DNA of 64,000 nucleotides from Perca fluviatilis (lineage: Eukaryota > Chordata > Actinopteri > Perciformes > Percidae), in NCBI RefSeq assembly GCF_010015445.1, contig NC_053127.1, positions 25,883,745 through 25,947,744 of the forward strand, written 5' to 3'. Of this stretch, positions 50,456 to 61,410 are shown one piece after another. The first letter of the stretch is position 1. Each line of letters starts with the position of its first letter. Under the pieces are notes generated by a model that saw nothing but the letters and a program-made list of their open reading frames with translations, did not search any database and was not told the origin of the DNA. The translations under genes and the position numbers were made by a program.

Positions 50456-51370
50456 ACAATTGTATATTAACTGCTTCCTCTAAAGTGAAAAAGTGGAGAG
50501 GTGTTGATGCTGGGTGCTGGATTACCAACCTGGCAAAGATGGCAACTTCCCTAGGGACCCAGACCCTCAAGGGACCCAAAGAATTGGGTGCAGTTAGTCA
50601 CTCTTGTAAAGGAGCTCTGTGTCATAATCTCTATGGTGCATACATAAATATGTGTTTGACAAAATACTACAAACAGATCTCAGTCTTTGTCCATAGCTAA
50701 ATTATACCACAGGACCCCCTAGTGGGTTAAGGTGGCCATGGTGCAACTGCTGCCTTTTCATAGGGTCAGCATCCATAGATTTGAATATGTTTAACCTGAT
50801 TGGCTGAGAATACACATGCACATTTTTCAGAGAGTGAATACACAAAGATATGTTGCTAAGTCTGTGTCTCCTTTATCCATGAAAGCCTGCAGGTATTGTT
50901 CTGTTGTTTTAATGTCCGTCCACCAGATGGCAGTATAAACCAGTTTCCACTCTGCAGACTTGACATCCAGAGTTACAGTTTTTCTCGATAGCTTTGACAC
51001 AATCATCGAATGACCATTGAACTTCGTCAAACTATATGACCATTTATATGAACACTAGGTCAGTTGTTCACATGACTATAGTCATTTGTCATTGCTTTGG
51101 CACAAAATGCATCGAGTAAGCCTTGCAGATCAAAATAGTTTGCATTCTGCTATTTAATCATATTACTCTCAAATGCAATTATGCACATGTTCAATGTGTA
51201 AATCCCTACATGCAAAATAGAGCACCAAACACTCACAATAACCTGTCACACATATATTAGATTACATAATAGTTATGTGGTTTTGTTGTCAACATTTTCA
51301 GATGAATAGACTTAGGCTATATGGGAAACAATACAATTTCCTCAATTCAGTGCAACCAAATGCAAACAGC
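50456..51370. other. intergenic, nothing recognised
   Basis: No exon, RNA gene or clear transposon boundary. Small inverted motifs near 51000-51100 (CATTGAAC / ATGACTATAG) are not supported as a feature. Confidence 0.4.
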
Positions 51371-51409
51371 CGGTGGTGTAGTCTAATGTACTGTAGTGGG
51401 TATACTGTG

Positions 51410-51453
<44 letters not shown>

Positions 51454-51779
51454 GTATTGGCCAGAATCTGCCTTTGGGGGAGGGTGAGCCATATTATAGT
51501 GGGGGGTCTGGGTGTCCTCCCCCAGGGAAGTTTTGAGCATCAACGACTTTGTTTCCTGTATTCGTATACACTTTAATGCCCCAATTTATGGTGGAAATAC
51601 CTTTATTTAGCCTATGTGAAGAAGAAAAACACAGATGGCAATTCAAAATATATCAAAAATATAATGGAAAGTATGTTGTTGTGTGTCATTGGGCATTTTG
51701 AAGTGGGTATATGGAAATCCTGGAGCTTTCTTAGTGGGTATACTGTGTATACCTGCGTATCACGCAGACTACACCACTG
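51371..51779. mobile_element. hAT-like MITE with (TA)n tract
   Basis: The left end CGGTGGTGTAGTCT and the complement of the right end CAGTGGTGTAGTCT are near-identical, flanked by CAAACAGC (51363-51370) and CAAACAGG (51780-51787), an 8-bp duplication matching at 7 of 8 positions as in hAT elements. GTGGGTATACTG is also repeated near both ends. A (TA)n microsatellite of about 17 units occupies 51416-51451. No transposase. Confidence 0.85.
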
Positions 51780-52187
51780 CAAACAGGTGACGGGTGAGGA
51801 TATCACAGCAGACTGTTGGAGTGGGGGGGCTGCTTCATGCCAAAAGATGTTTCCCTCGTTGCATTGCAAGGTAGGATATCAGGTGTGATGTCGATAAAAT
51901 GTTTTGGCCAGACAGAGAGGAGAGATCGGATGACCCTTGAGGTTGATACATTTGCAACAGATTTTCTTTTGTCTTGCACATCTTGTACAACAGTTCCTGA
52001 TCATTCTGGTGTTGCATATCTTTTTTTCTATATGAGCTTCCTTTGTGTATTTGTGGTTGGCTGGTGTGTACTTACATTGAGCAACAATAGTGTGTGCCAT
52101 GGTTGACATCAATACTATTCAGCTGCCTAAATACCGTATTGGTCCGAATATAAGACGACATCTTCATGACAACGCCTCGTTGTACTT

Positions 52188-52222
52188 CCGTTCTACTTCC
52201 GTTCTACTTCCGTTCTACTTCC
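52188..52222. repeat. 12-bp minisatellite, about 3 units
   Basis: TTCCGTTCTACT repeats about three times in tandem. It follows ACCGTATTGGTCCGAATATA, which looks like the end of a dispersed repeat, but no second end was found. Confidence 0.75.
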
Positions 52223-53144
52223 AGGCTTTTTGTAGCTGGATATATCATTTGTTTCGTCTATGTCTGAATGTGGATAATGTTAGGGATAGTGAGATGTTTG
52301 CTACAGTTACACTTCTAGTGATGAATCGGCAAAAACACATTTTATTTCTCTGAGTCACAGCTTTGTTCTAATGCCACTGGGCTCTCTCTCGCTTAAGTCA
52401 CTCCCTAGCTCTCTCCACCGAAGAGATTAGATTCAAGATGATACAACAGAAGAAGAAGGAAACGTTGTTGGTGATATTTCTGCAAGGTTCCTAAAAGATA
52501 CACTGGCATCATATTGTTTTTGGATCTGGTACAAGATAGCACTTATGCCATTGTGGCAGTATGACCTCAAAGGGGGGCTGACAGTTTAAGGGATCTATTG
52601 GATTCATCAGCAGCTCACCAAGTCATTAAATACATAAAATCCTCATAAATGTTATTAGTGGATGGAGAGAATTGGCTTTTAGATTTCGAAGTAGAAAAAA
52701 TGCTAAAAACTCTCCTCAGTACAAAGATCATGCAGCATAGGAATGAGATGAAAAAGCAAATAAGAAGATGACTTTGTTATCTAATTAAAGGAGTTCATTA
52801 TACCAATACATAAATAGGTTTTGCTCCCGTCAACAGCAGTAGATTGCTTATGCATGCCGATTGCTTTTGCATGCTGACAATGGCAGACAGCCATCTACTG
52901 TATGGTTATACTGTACACTGTCTATGGTCAAGTACCTAATACAGTACTTAACCAATTTGCTAAAAACGTCATCTCTGCACAAATTGCCCCACTGAGGTTC
53001 AGCATGCGGAGAGGATATGTAAAGCAGCATTACATTTGAACCCTCTTTAAAAATAAACTACAGAGATGGAACACAGGCAATAAACGGACATGCAGTCACA
53101 AGATAACCACTGAAATTTCAGTGACATATTTGCCTTTAGCTTTG
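52223..53144. other. intergenic, nothing recognised
   Basis: AT-rich DNA without an exon or repeat boundary that I can support. Confidence 0.45.
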
Positions 53145-53345
53145 AGCTAAAGGCAAACATGTTGACAATGGCATGCTACAGCAACATGCTGTTATTTGTT
53201 CATGGTGCTAGATGAAAAGTCAGAGGATCACCAAAGTGATTACAATTCATCCTGAGGAGAAGGATGTATGTCTGTAATGTCTTAATTTCACGGCAATATG
53301 AGATATTTCAGTCAGGATCAATGACAGTCAGTTGACAGACTGACA
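53145..53345. repeat. dispersed teleost repeat fragment
   Basis: AAAAGTCAGAGGATCACCAAAG, ATTCATCCTGAGGAGAAGG and GAGATATTTCAGTC are, from memory, consecutive parts of the same old dispersed family as 34426-34625 and 28850-28985. The ends are not preserved. Confidence 0.5.
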
Positions 53346-54246
53346 GACTGTTTAAGAAATAATCTCTCTCAATTGTCTATTGATCTTTGGTATTTCAAAC
53401 GCGTCATCCTAGCCAATGAGTCTCTAGTTAGTTAGCTGGCTATGCTATGACCTTCTTAGTTCACAAAATAACTAAATAAAAAAGGCATCATGATTTTTGT
53501 GTGTTCTTGAGTGAAATTTGTTTGTGCTCAGATTAACTGGTCTGCCTGTCCTGGCTCTATTTTTATTTTTATTAGTTTATTTATTCATTTAATTATCTAT
53601 TTACTTATTGTCATAGGGATGCATAAGAGTGTTGAAATAGCCTCATACATTATGCAACTGAGTAGGAGGTAAGGTGGGTGGTGAGGTGCGAAAGCGTGAA
53701 AAAAAGATTCCTTTTATTCTCTATAATTGTTGAGCATTCTGCGTTGTGAGGTTGTAAATACTGCCACTGTATTTGATTGGAGTTATGGCTGGTGTTTGTT
53801 AAGTCACACATCCTAATTGTCCCCAATGGATCAGAACAGGACAGCAGTTCTCATGGATAATTGAACATATTTCTTCCGCATGCTGCACTGGGAGTGAATT
53901 TTGTAGAGTTTTGCCAATTGGTCAGAATAAACACAAGCAAATGAAAGAACTGTTTAGCCCAATGTATACTTTTAATAGCAGCTACATTTCGTGTCTTATT
54001 TCATGTTTGTGCCCAAAAGGCTGTGATAAATTATGTTTTACCTTCAACTCTGCTGCAACACAGTGTGCTGTACAAGTAAAACTTGTCTTCTTTATGTGAA
54101 TTCAGCTTTCTCAGCACTTCTTTATTGAATCCACAGAACTGCTTGAGTTAATCTACATAGGCTACATACCTTAAATACTTGTTTTAACCGAAACCATGTT
54201 CATTATAATACACCAAATAGTTTTGTTGCCAAAAACTTCTTAAGTC
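53346..54246. other. intergenic, nothing recognised
   Basis: AT-rich DNA with a TTTATTTTTATTAG-type low-complexity stretch around 53560-53610. No exon seen. Confidence 0.45.
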
Positions 54247-54249
54247 TAA

Positions 54250-55360
54250 GGGCCCTATTTTAACGATCTGAAACGCAAGTGTGAAACGCCAAACGCAAGT
54301 ATCTTTGTGGGCGGATCTCTGGCGCTGTTGCTATTATACCGGCGGGATAAATGACTCTTGCGCCCGACGCAAATCTAAAATGGGTTGGTCTGAAGTAGCT
54401 AGGTGTGGTTTGGGCGTAACGTGAAAATAACCAATCAGAGCGTCATCTCACATTCCCTTTAAGAGCAGGCCTATTGTTCCGTGGCGGATTGGTATTATGG
54501 ATCGTCGGTTGCCCTGGCACGGGGGTTCCGGGATGCGGAAAAGTAACAAATGCCCGTCTTGGCCGGGTGGCGATGTTGCTCCGGCCTCTCGGGTATCTCC
54601 TCAAGTCTGGAGAGGATTGCTGCAGCCATGGAGCGTGGGCCTCCAAACGCACCACCTGCACCTGTTGTGCCCTTCCTCCTCCCCGACTCCATCTCCGTCC
54701 ACCCGCTCCATCAGGAGGCGCCCGCGCATTACTCCAGATTCACCAGATTCCGCCGGAGTGTCCAATCCCACCGTAGTTCAACATCACGTCTCCTTAAGTC
54801 CTCTAATATTTCCTCATTTATGTCATCAACACATCCATGATTCATGGAAATGTTGTGTAAAACACAACAAGCCCCAAAGAATGCTGTGACTTTTTGAGGA
54901 TTGTACTGTAAAGTGCCTCCTGATCTATCCAAACACCTGAAGCGCATTTTCAGTAATATTTGTCTTTGTAATTATGTATGGTTTTCAAAAATGGGAACTG
55001 CTGTAGATGAGAGAAGTGTATGCGCGTTGTGCACACGCTACATTATGGCCAAGCATTCGTCCCTAAAATAGCATCTGAATAACGCGCTACTGACTTTAGA
55101 CTAGCGCACTGACTTTAGACCAGGTTTTTCCTGGTCAGTGGCGGAAATTGTTTTCTGAAACTGCAAAATAGGACTACCTAACTATTGCGCCGGAACACGC
55201 CTCCTCTTTTCGCTGAACCGCCCCCGGGAGCGCAAATACATTCCCTAATTTACCGACGTGCGTCTGTGGAGGGAAAAGTCCGCTGTGCGTCGGGTGCAAA
55301 ATAGGAATGATACATGCGTCGGTGTACAAAGGCAATTGCGCTGAGTGCAAGATAGGGCCC
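54250..55360 (-). mobile_element. PIF/Harbinger non-autonomous element, copy 2
   Basis: It starts GGGCCCTATTTTAACGATCT and ends GCAAGATAGGGCCC with TAA on both sides (54247-54249 and 55361-55363). It is the reverse-orientation relative of 2847-3921 and 60320-61407, 1111 bp long. The transposase fragment is on the minus strand (54729-54947). A short direct duplication (CACTGACTTTAGAC) lies near 55089-55120. Confidence 0.9.
54729..54947 (-). pseudogene. HARBI1-like transposase C-terminal fragment, copy 2
   Basis: The 72-residue frame has RCLDRSGGTLQYNPQKV, FFGACCVLHNISMNHG and INEEILEDLRRRDVELRWD, near-identical to the fragments in the other two copies. It ends RRNLVNLE at a stop, shorter than copy 1. 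The catalytic N-terminal part is absent, so it is a remnant. Confidence 0.82.
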
Positions 55361-55404
55361 TAAATCTTGTTGCAAAACTATAACATTCCCATCAGACTGT
55401 TTAG

Positions 55405-55580
55405 TCCTAATGTTAGCATGCTAACATGCTAACATGCTAAACAAAGATGGTGAACATGGTAAACATTATAGCTATCTGCTAAACAGCAACACTGTCATTG
55501 CGACCATGTTAGCATTAAGCTCAAAGCACCATTGCGCCTTAGTACAGTCTCACAGGGCCGCTAGCATGACTGTAGACTCA
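55405..55580. repeat. dispersed ATGCTAACATGCTAA teleost repeat
   Basis: TTAGCATGCTAACATGCTAA and further ATGCTAA units, then AAGATGGTGAACATGGTAAA and CATGTTAGCATTAAGCTCAA: the same family as 34426-34625. It directly follows Harbinger copy 2 with only about 40 bp between. Confidence 0.5.
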
Positions 55581-58500
55581 ACCTTGTTTAGTTATTTCAC
55601 GTACAACATGTAGCATTCTTGTAACAGATGTTGCAGATACACTTCATGTAAGTTCAATTTGCAACTTTTAGGTACCAAACAATAACTTGCTGTTCCCTAT
55701 AGGATAAAACCTACTGTCAAAGATTATGAAAAGCTTTTGTGTTACAGCCAAGACACATTTGCTAATTACTGTATATGTTTCTGTGGGCCAGTATGTATTT
55801 GTGTGTGTGGGTGTGAGCGTAGGTCATGATAAAGCAGCTGTTGGCTTTGCCTCACACTGCCAGATATCCATGACCTCCCACTGTTCCTGTAACTTCTCAT
55901 CCTTCCATGTTGACTGCCAAACTCCTGTCTAGAGATCCAGAAGCACATTCGTCTAAGCATGCTAAGTGCGGGGCCTTGGGAGACCAAAATCTGTATCTGT
56001 ATCTGAGTGTAGGAGGTGATGCTGCTGCATGGCTCAGTGGCTGCCTGCACCCAGCAGCAGTTTTCACTGTCAGCAATGAACTGCCAACCCCAAGGAAATG
56101 GAAAATCTAAGGCTTCACTTACCAACATTATGCAAATGAATATGAAATGAACATAAGGTCTGACTTATAAAGGAAAGGCAGTCAATGTCATTAAAAATGT
56201 GTAGCATGTATTTTTTATGAACTCTGAAACATCTTCTTCTTGATTCTTCTTCTCAAGAAATTGCCTTCACTATGGCAACAATATCTTCTTCAAACGAGTG
56301 CCAAGGTATTTTTTGAAAGTTTATTTATTAATATCTTAATATCACCATGGACACTGATATTTTTCATGTAACTGAGATTTTTTTTCTCTCTTTCCTCTTC
56401 ACCTTTTTTTTTAGCATTTTCTCGTGATGATCACACATATGTTAGGGTATTGCTGCCCACATGATTTGAAAAAAGTTTAAAGCTCTATTGCCTAACTTTT
56501 TGCGTGATCACGGAAGGCTTGTATCATGTGGACGCGCCAACAGTTTTGTTGTCATTACTTAGAAATCCTCATGGGGGAGACAGAAACTACGCACTATAGC
56601 TTTAATGCTAAGAAGAAACATTATTGTGTTATAAAGGCACCAATAGACTGTCACGATCAATCTCAGTATACATCCGGAAACATTTTTTTAGGAATGTAAA
56701 TCATGTTTGTGGGCGACCCAATGACCCAATCAGTTTTGGTTAGTTTATTACCATGTAAAAACTACATGGTATGGTAAGTAAAGACTCTGGGATCATGCTT
56801 GTGATGGAGGGGTTCCTTAAATAACTTCACAGTGCCATGGAGAGAAGACCCCAGAAGTGATCCAGAAATTACACCAGTGAATCAAGTGTGTTGACATTGC
56901 TATGCCTGCTAATGGTCTCCAGTATGGTGCCAGGGCAAATGTGCTACAATGGCCCAACACACTTCCATTAGGAGAAGCATGTATTGGTACTTTTACTTAA
57001 GGCTCTGAGTACTTAAGCTGCTTTAAATCCATACAAATCGAATGTAACTTCCGCTGACAAATTCTATGTGGAGTACGCCACCAAAAGTGGTGAATAATTC
57101 AACATGTCTGTCTTTTTAGGGTGGGCAGCAATTCACTGCACTACCTCCTTTAACCCACTTCACAATAAAGCGTAATAAAAAGTATCTTGGTGAAAGCCCA
57201 TTGTGACAAAGTATGATACAATTGTTAAGGAAATTCAATAGGTTGATATTGTGAAAAAAAAGTATAAGTTTAATTTGACTGTTTTTGTTAAAATCACAAT
57301 TAACTACTACACTATTAACTACTGATACACAATACAACACTGCACATACAATTACATAAAATACAATTATCACTGGCTAGCACTGGGCTGCTATTTTTAC
57401 TCTGCCACTCTGTAAGTAAAGTGCTCCTCTCCTGGGATGTAAACAGGATTGTGCGAACAACCACCTCAAGTCACGAAAGCGATGGTCTTCCTTTTGCTGC
57501 TTAAAAACACAAAAATGACTTGTGACATTTAGGACAGAGTTACTGTAGGATAGGGACCTACTAAAGTGCAATGGTGAGTTTGACTGGGATGAGATAAATA
57601 GAATCTATAAGCATTAAATATAGACAAGACAGAGGATGAGGGGGAGAAAATAGACAGAGGAAGCACTGCGTCATGCTCTCCTCGAGCATTTCCACAGTTC
57701 ATTGAAGTGAGAAACAAAAAGCCCCACAAGCAAACTACAGGCTTACATAACCTCTTTCAGAGTCATTTCATGATGGACAAGACTGTGTGTTTATGGGCGA
57801 CTGCTTGCATATATGTGAATTTGGCACAGACCTTTTGGTTCTGTGTCAGCAATGATAGCTTCTCATTTCTAGTGGGTGTCTGATCACCATAGTGACAGAA
57901 ATATGCATTGGGGATTACAGATGTACTTACCTGCCGTAGGCTGTAGAGATAATAGTGATGAGGGTGATTAACATTGCCGTAAACAGCCATTCTTCGAGGA
58001 TAGCCTCTGTTCCACAATGTTTTCAAGACCCACCTCTTTTTGTTTTCAGTCAAAACACAGAAACTCACTGTGTACAGTAATTATATGTGTGTATCTTGTC
58101 ATTTTAACGAAGGATAACCATATTTTGACACAAGAGAAAGCAAGCTCGGTAACTTACTGGGATCTCAACAGTTTCTTCAGGAAAAAGTTCCTAATCATTT
58201 CTGATATGGCTTTTGGCACATCAAACAAAAATTAATAGTTGATATAATTCCAAATAAACTATAGTTTCCATTTTAATATGACAACGGGCACAGTATTTTT
58301 TAAATGTTGACAACACTTAGAGGTATATAGAAGAGGTTTGGCGTGCAATATCTGTTCTGTGACATTCTGGTAGAGAAAATATCTCACAGAAAGTACAGTG
58401 AAGCCCCTTATGACTTATCGATAAGGCAGACATAAAAATTTACTGATTTAATACAGACTGTATCCCTGATGTTTCACTATAAGCTGTGATATGACCTCTT

Positions 58501-58740
58501 GCAAAAAGACATTGCAAGATGTGTGAATTTCACAGTAAAATGCTGTAGGTGCTATAAATGTCATTTTTTTTTTATTTAAAGCATGTGCTATCACAGTGGG
58601 GAGAAGGTGTTGTAACAGTTCATAAATACTTGACTAAATGTATTTGCCACAGTGATCTGGGCTCTAGCCTTTTAAACCATGAACCACCAACCTTAAATCC
58701 CCTTTTTTACACTATTTACTGGATCATGGATCATGCAACT
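55581..58740. other. intergenic upstream of kcnip1 first exon
   Basis: No recognisable exon. Minus-strand frames at 55766-56128 and 57763-58068 and short plus-strand frames have no known domain. Sequence becomes less AT-rich only near 58790, where the putative kcnip1 promoter begins. Confidence 0.45.
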
Positions 58741-59037
58741 GCGTAGGCTCTAAAAAATAAATAAAAAAGGAAGAAGAAAGAGCATTAGCCAGACTGAGAG
58801 TGAGGGAACACAGATGCAAGACAGGAGGAGGGAGCATAGAGGAGGGAGGGCGGGTACGCGCTGGCTGCTCTCCGCAGTACCGATCTGCTGAGAGCACCAG
58901 AGCAGAGCTCCTCCACAGACCACAGCCGCAGGGCACGCACTGCAGCTCAGAGGAAAACCTCACATAGAAATATACGCTGGAGGAGAAACTGCTACCTCAC
59001 AAGACAGAAGACAAGACAAAGAGGAAGAGAAGAGGTG
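58741..59037 (+). promoter_or_regulatory. kcnip1: putative kcnip1 promoter and 5' untranslated exon
   Basis: A TATA-like A/T tract (TAAAAAATAAATAAAAAAGG at 58751-58770) precedes a locally GC-richer block (58850-58960, with GGAGGGAGGGCGGGTACGCG). The block runs to AGAAGAGGTG followed by GTGAGA, a donor at 59038. An acceptor (TTTCTCCAAG) at 59468 would join it to the exon that carries the kcnip1 start codon. The promoter call is inferred from composition and position. Confidence 0.42.
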
Positions 59038-59468
59038 GTGAGAAAAACTAGCAATTTTCTGCTTTTTCTTGGAAGAACAGAACTTCCAGAGCAAACGGCT
59101 CTTCACATTCTACTTTTGGAGTCCATTTAATAATTTATCTTCTGCCTCATTTTGGTCTGTGAAACACAACTTTGCCTTTGTAAAAGTTTGACATACAGGT
59201 CTGAATTTTTATTTCCAATCAGCATTTCTGCCCATCTGGCTCTTTTGGCGATTCTAGCAGTGTTTTAATATCTGTGTGTATGTGCGTGTTTCTTTGGGTG
59301 TTTAAGCATCCTTTTCTGACTGACCTTAGTGAATAATGGTCGAGTTAACAGGTACTTGGGTGTAAATGTGTGGAAGACAAAATCAATTGTTTTGTTCTGA
59401 AGCTACACTACAAGCTTAATTTGGCAGGTAAATTATTATTTATCTCATTTATACTTTTTTTCTCCAAG

Positions 59469-59683
59469 GATCCGCTTCAAGGACCTAAAGATGTCTGATC
59501 ACAGAAACTACTGAGGCTGATTATTCTTTGCAATAAGGATCGCTCCCCACGCTATAGAAAAATCTCCTGAAAGGACATTGTGGAGACACTTGCGAGCTCA
59601 GACCTTTTCTCTCCATATATTGGAAGTTGTTTCTCTGGTGAAGCCTCGGCCCCATCTGCCCCTGCCTCGACTTCAACCTCAGG
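59469..59683 (+). other. kcnip1: 5' UTR part of kcnip1 first coding exon, with a 7-codon uORF
   Basis: Between the acceptor TTTCTCCAAG and the kcnip1 start there is one upstream ATG at 59491, opening a 7-codon frame that ends TGA at 59512-59514. No other ATG precedes 59684. A uORF of this kind could restrain translation, which is inferred. Confidence 0.45.
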
Positions 59684-59771
59684 ATGGCTGGCTGTACCTG
59701 CCGCTGCAGGCAAGGCTTGCTCAAACTAATGCAGTCCCTGCAGAGATTGGTCTCAGGAACCCTCACAAAAG
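59684..59771 (+). CDS. kcnip1: Kv channel-interacting protein 1, first coding exon of the short-N-terminus isoform
   Basis: KChIP1 is an EF-hand calcium sensor that binds Kv4 channel N-termini and alters their trafficking and inactivation. The exon encodes 29 residues beginning MAGCTCRCRQGLLKLMQ and ending GTLTK, then one base (G) before GTACTG. Length is the same as the alternative human KCNIP1 N-terminus that, as I recall it, begins MSGCSKRCKLG and ends GTLSK. Shared residues include M1, G3, C4, R7, C8, G11, K14, Q17, L22 and the GTL-K end. The phase (one base left over) fits joining to a DKIEDE-type second exon. Cys4, Cys6 and Cys8 could be acylated (inference). The EF-hand exons are not in the remaining 4.2 kb and must lie further right. 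ATG context AGGATGG is good. Confidence 0.8.
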
Positions 59772-60319
59772 GTACTGTTGCGTTTTACTCTAATACAGAT
59801 GCACTCACTACATATTTCAGTCAGATGTGCGTTAACACAGTTCATGACTTCTTTTCATCTTGATCAGATCATCAGCATTCTCGTGAGCAGGTGTATTTCA
59901 TATCGTACGAAAACTTATGCACAACAATTCATATGATATCTTACAAAGTTACAATGACCAGGGTCACGTGACCATTGAGTTTAGCTACAAAAAGGTAACT
60001 GTGATGTGTGTGTGGTGACGGTCATGACAGAAAAAAAAAATGGGTTAAAACATCGGCCCCCGTTAAGTAGGACATTCACACAAACACCAGTTTAAAACAC
60101 CTTCTCTTTATAAGCCCATAATGTGCCGAGCTTTCTTTTCCTAATAGATTCCATTAGCATGGCAGTATTGAGTTGTGTGTTATGCAGCTGCATCAGCCAT
60201 GGGTTAAGGCCAAGATTCAACTCCCACATCGGCCGAAGTAAAGTCTATTCATTAACAGCCATGTGTTCTGTCAAAAGTTTCCTTGAGCAAAACACCGAGC
60301 CCTTGCTTTACAAGTCTAA
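59772..60319 (+). other. kcnip1: kcnip1 intron, left part
   Basis: Starts with donor GTACTG. No second exon is visible. Near 60180-60310 there is a SINE-like stretch with CCTTGAGCAAAACACCGAGC, a motif also in the SINE at 29045-29296; it is cut by the Harbinger element at 60320. Confidence 0.5.
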
Positions 60320-61407
60320 GGGCCCTATCTTGCACTGAGCGCAATTGCCTTTGTACACCGACGCATGTATCATTCCTATTTTGCACCCAAGGCACAGCGG
60401 ACTTTTCCCTCCACAGACGCACGTCGGTAAATTAGGGAATGTATTTGCGCTCCCTGGGGCGGTTCAGCAAAAAGAGGAGGCGTGTTCAGGCGCAAACGTT
60501 ATCTGGTGCTATTATGCAGTTTCAGAAAACAATTCCGCCAGTGACCAGGAAAAACCTGGTCTAAAGTCAGTGGCGCTAGTCTAAAGTCAGTGACGCGTTA
60601 TTCAGATGCTATTTTAGGGACGAATGCTTGGCCATTATGTAGCGTGTGCACAACGCGCATACACTTCTCTCATCTACAGCAGTTCCCATTTTTGAAAACC
60701 ATACATAATTACAAAGACAAATATTACTGAAAATGCGCTTCGGGTGTTTGGATAGATCAGGAGGCACTTTACAGTACAGTCCTCAAAAAGTCCCAGCATT
60801 CTTTGTGGCTTGTTGTGTTTTACACAACATTTCCATGAATCATGGATGTGTTGATGACATAAATGAGGAAATATTAGAGGACTTAAGGAGACGTGATGTT
60901 GAACTACGGTGGGATTGGACACTCCGGCGGAATCTGGTGAATCTGGAGTAATGTGCGATGCGCTCCTGATGGAGCGGGTGGACGGAGATGGAGTGGGGGG
61001 GGAGGAGGAAGGGGCACAACAGGTGCAGGTGGTGCGTTTGGAGGCCCACGCTCCATGGCTGCAGCAATCCTCTCCAGACTTGAGGAGATACGCCCGAGAG
61101 GCTGCAGCTACTTTGCCGCATCTCGGACAGCTCCCGCTGGCGTGCGCCAGGCAAATCCGCCGTCGTAATAGCAATCCGCCATGGAACAAGCGCGCCTGCT
61201 CTTAAAGGGAATGTGAGATGACGCTCTGATTGGTTATTTTCACGTTACGCCCAAACCACACCTAGCTACTTCAGACCAACCCATTTAAGATTTGCGTCGG
61301 GCGCAAGAGTCATTTATCCCGCCGGTAAACAGCGGCCGAGATCCGCCCACAAAGCTACTTGCGTTTGGCGTTTCATACTTGCGTTTCAGATCGTTAAAAT
61401 AGGGCCC
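60320..61407 (+). mobile_element. PIF/Harbinger non-autonomous element, copy 3
   Basis: It starts GGGCCCTATCTTGC and ends AAAATAGGGCCC with TAA on both sides (60317-60319 and 61408-61410). Its 1088 bp closely match 54250-55360 in reverse and 2847-3921 in direct orientation. The terminal repeats are the best preserved of the three. The transposase fragment is at 60733-60951. Located in the kcnip1 intron. Confidence 0.92.
60733..60951 (+). pseudogene. HARBI1-like transposase C-terminal fragment, copy 3
   Basis: 72 residues with RCLDRSG, YSPQKVPAFFVACCVLHN, INEEILEDLRRRDVELRWD and a terminal RRNLVNLE, the same endpoint as copy 2. It lacks the rest of the transposase. The shared endpoint of copies 2 and 3 against the longer frame of copy 1 suggests that copies 2 and 3 are closer relatives. 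Confidence 0.82.
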
Positions 61408-61410
61408 TAA

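Noticed and set aside
54497..54889. 130-codon plus-strand frame in Harbinger copy 2
   Set aside because: It is the antisense shadow of the transposase fragment and GC-rich element body; the counterpart in copy 3 (60674-61189, minus) is the same artefact.
55766..56128. 120-codon minus-strand frame
   Set aside because: No domain, codon bias or splice evidence, and partly made of CA/GT-rich sequence.
59578..59793. 71-codon frame overlapping the kcnip1 start exon
   Set aside because: It starts with TTG, is out of frame with the KChIP1 N-terminus and has no family match.
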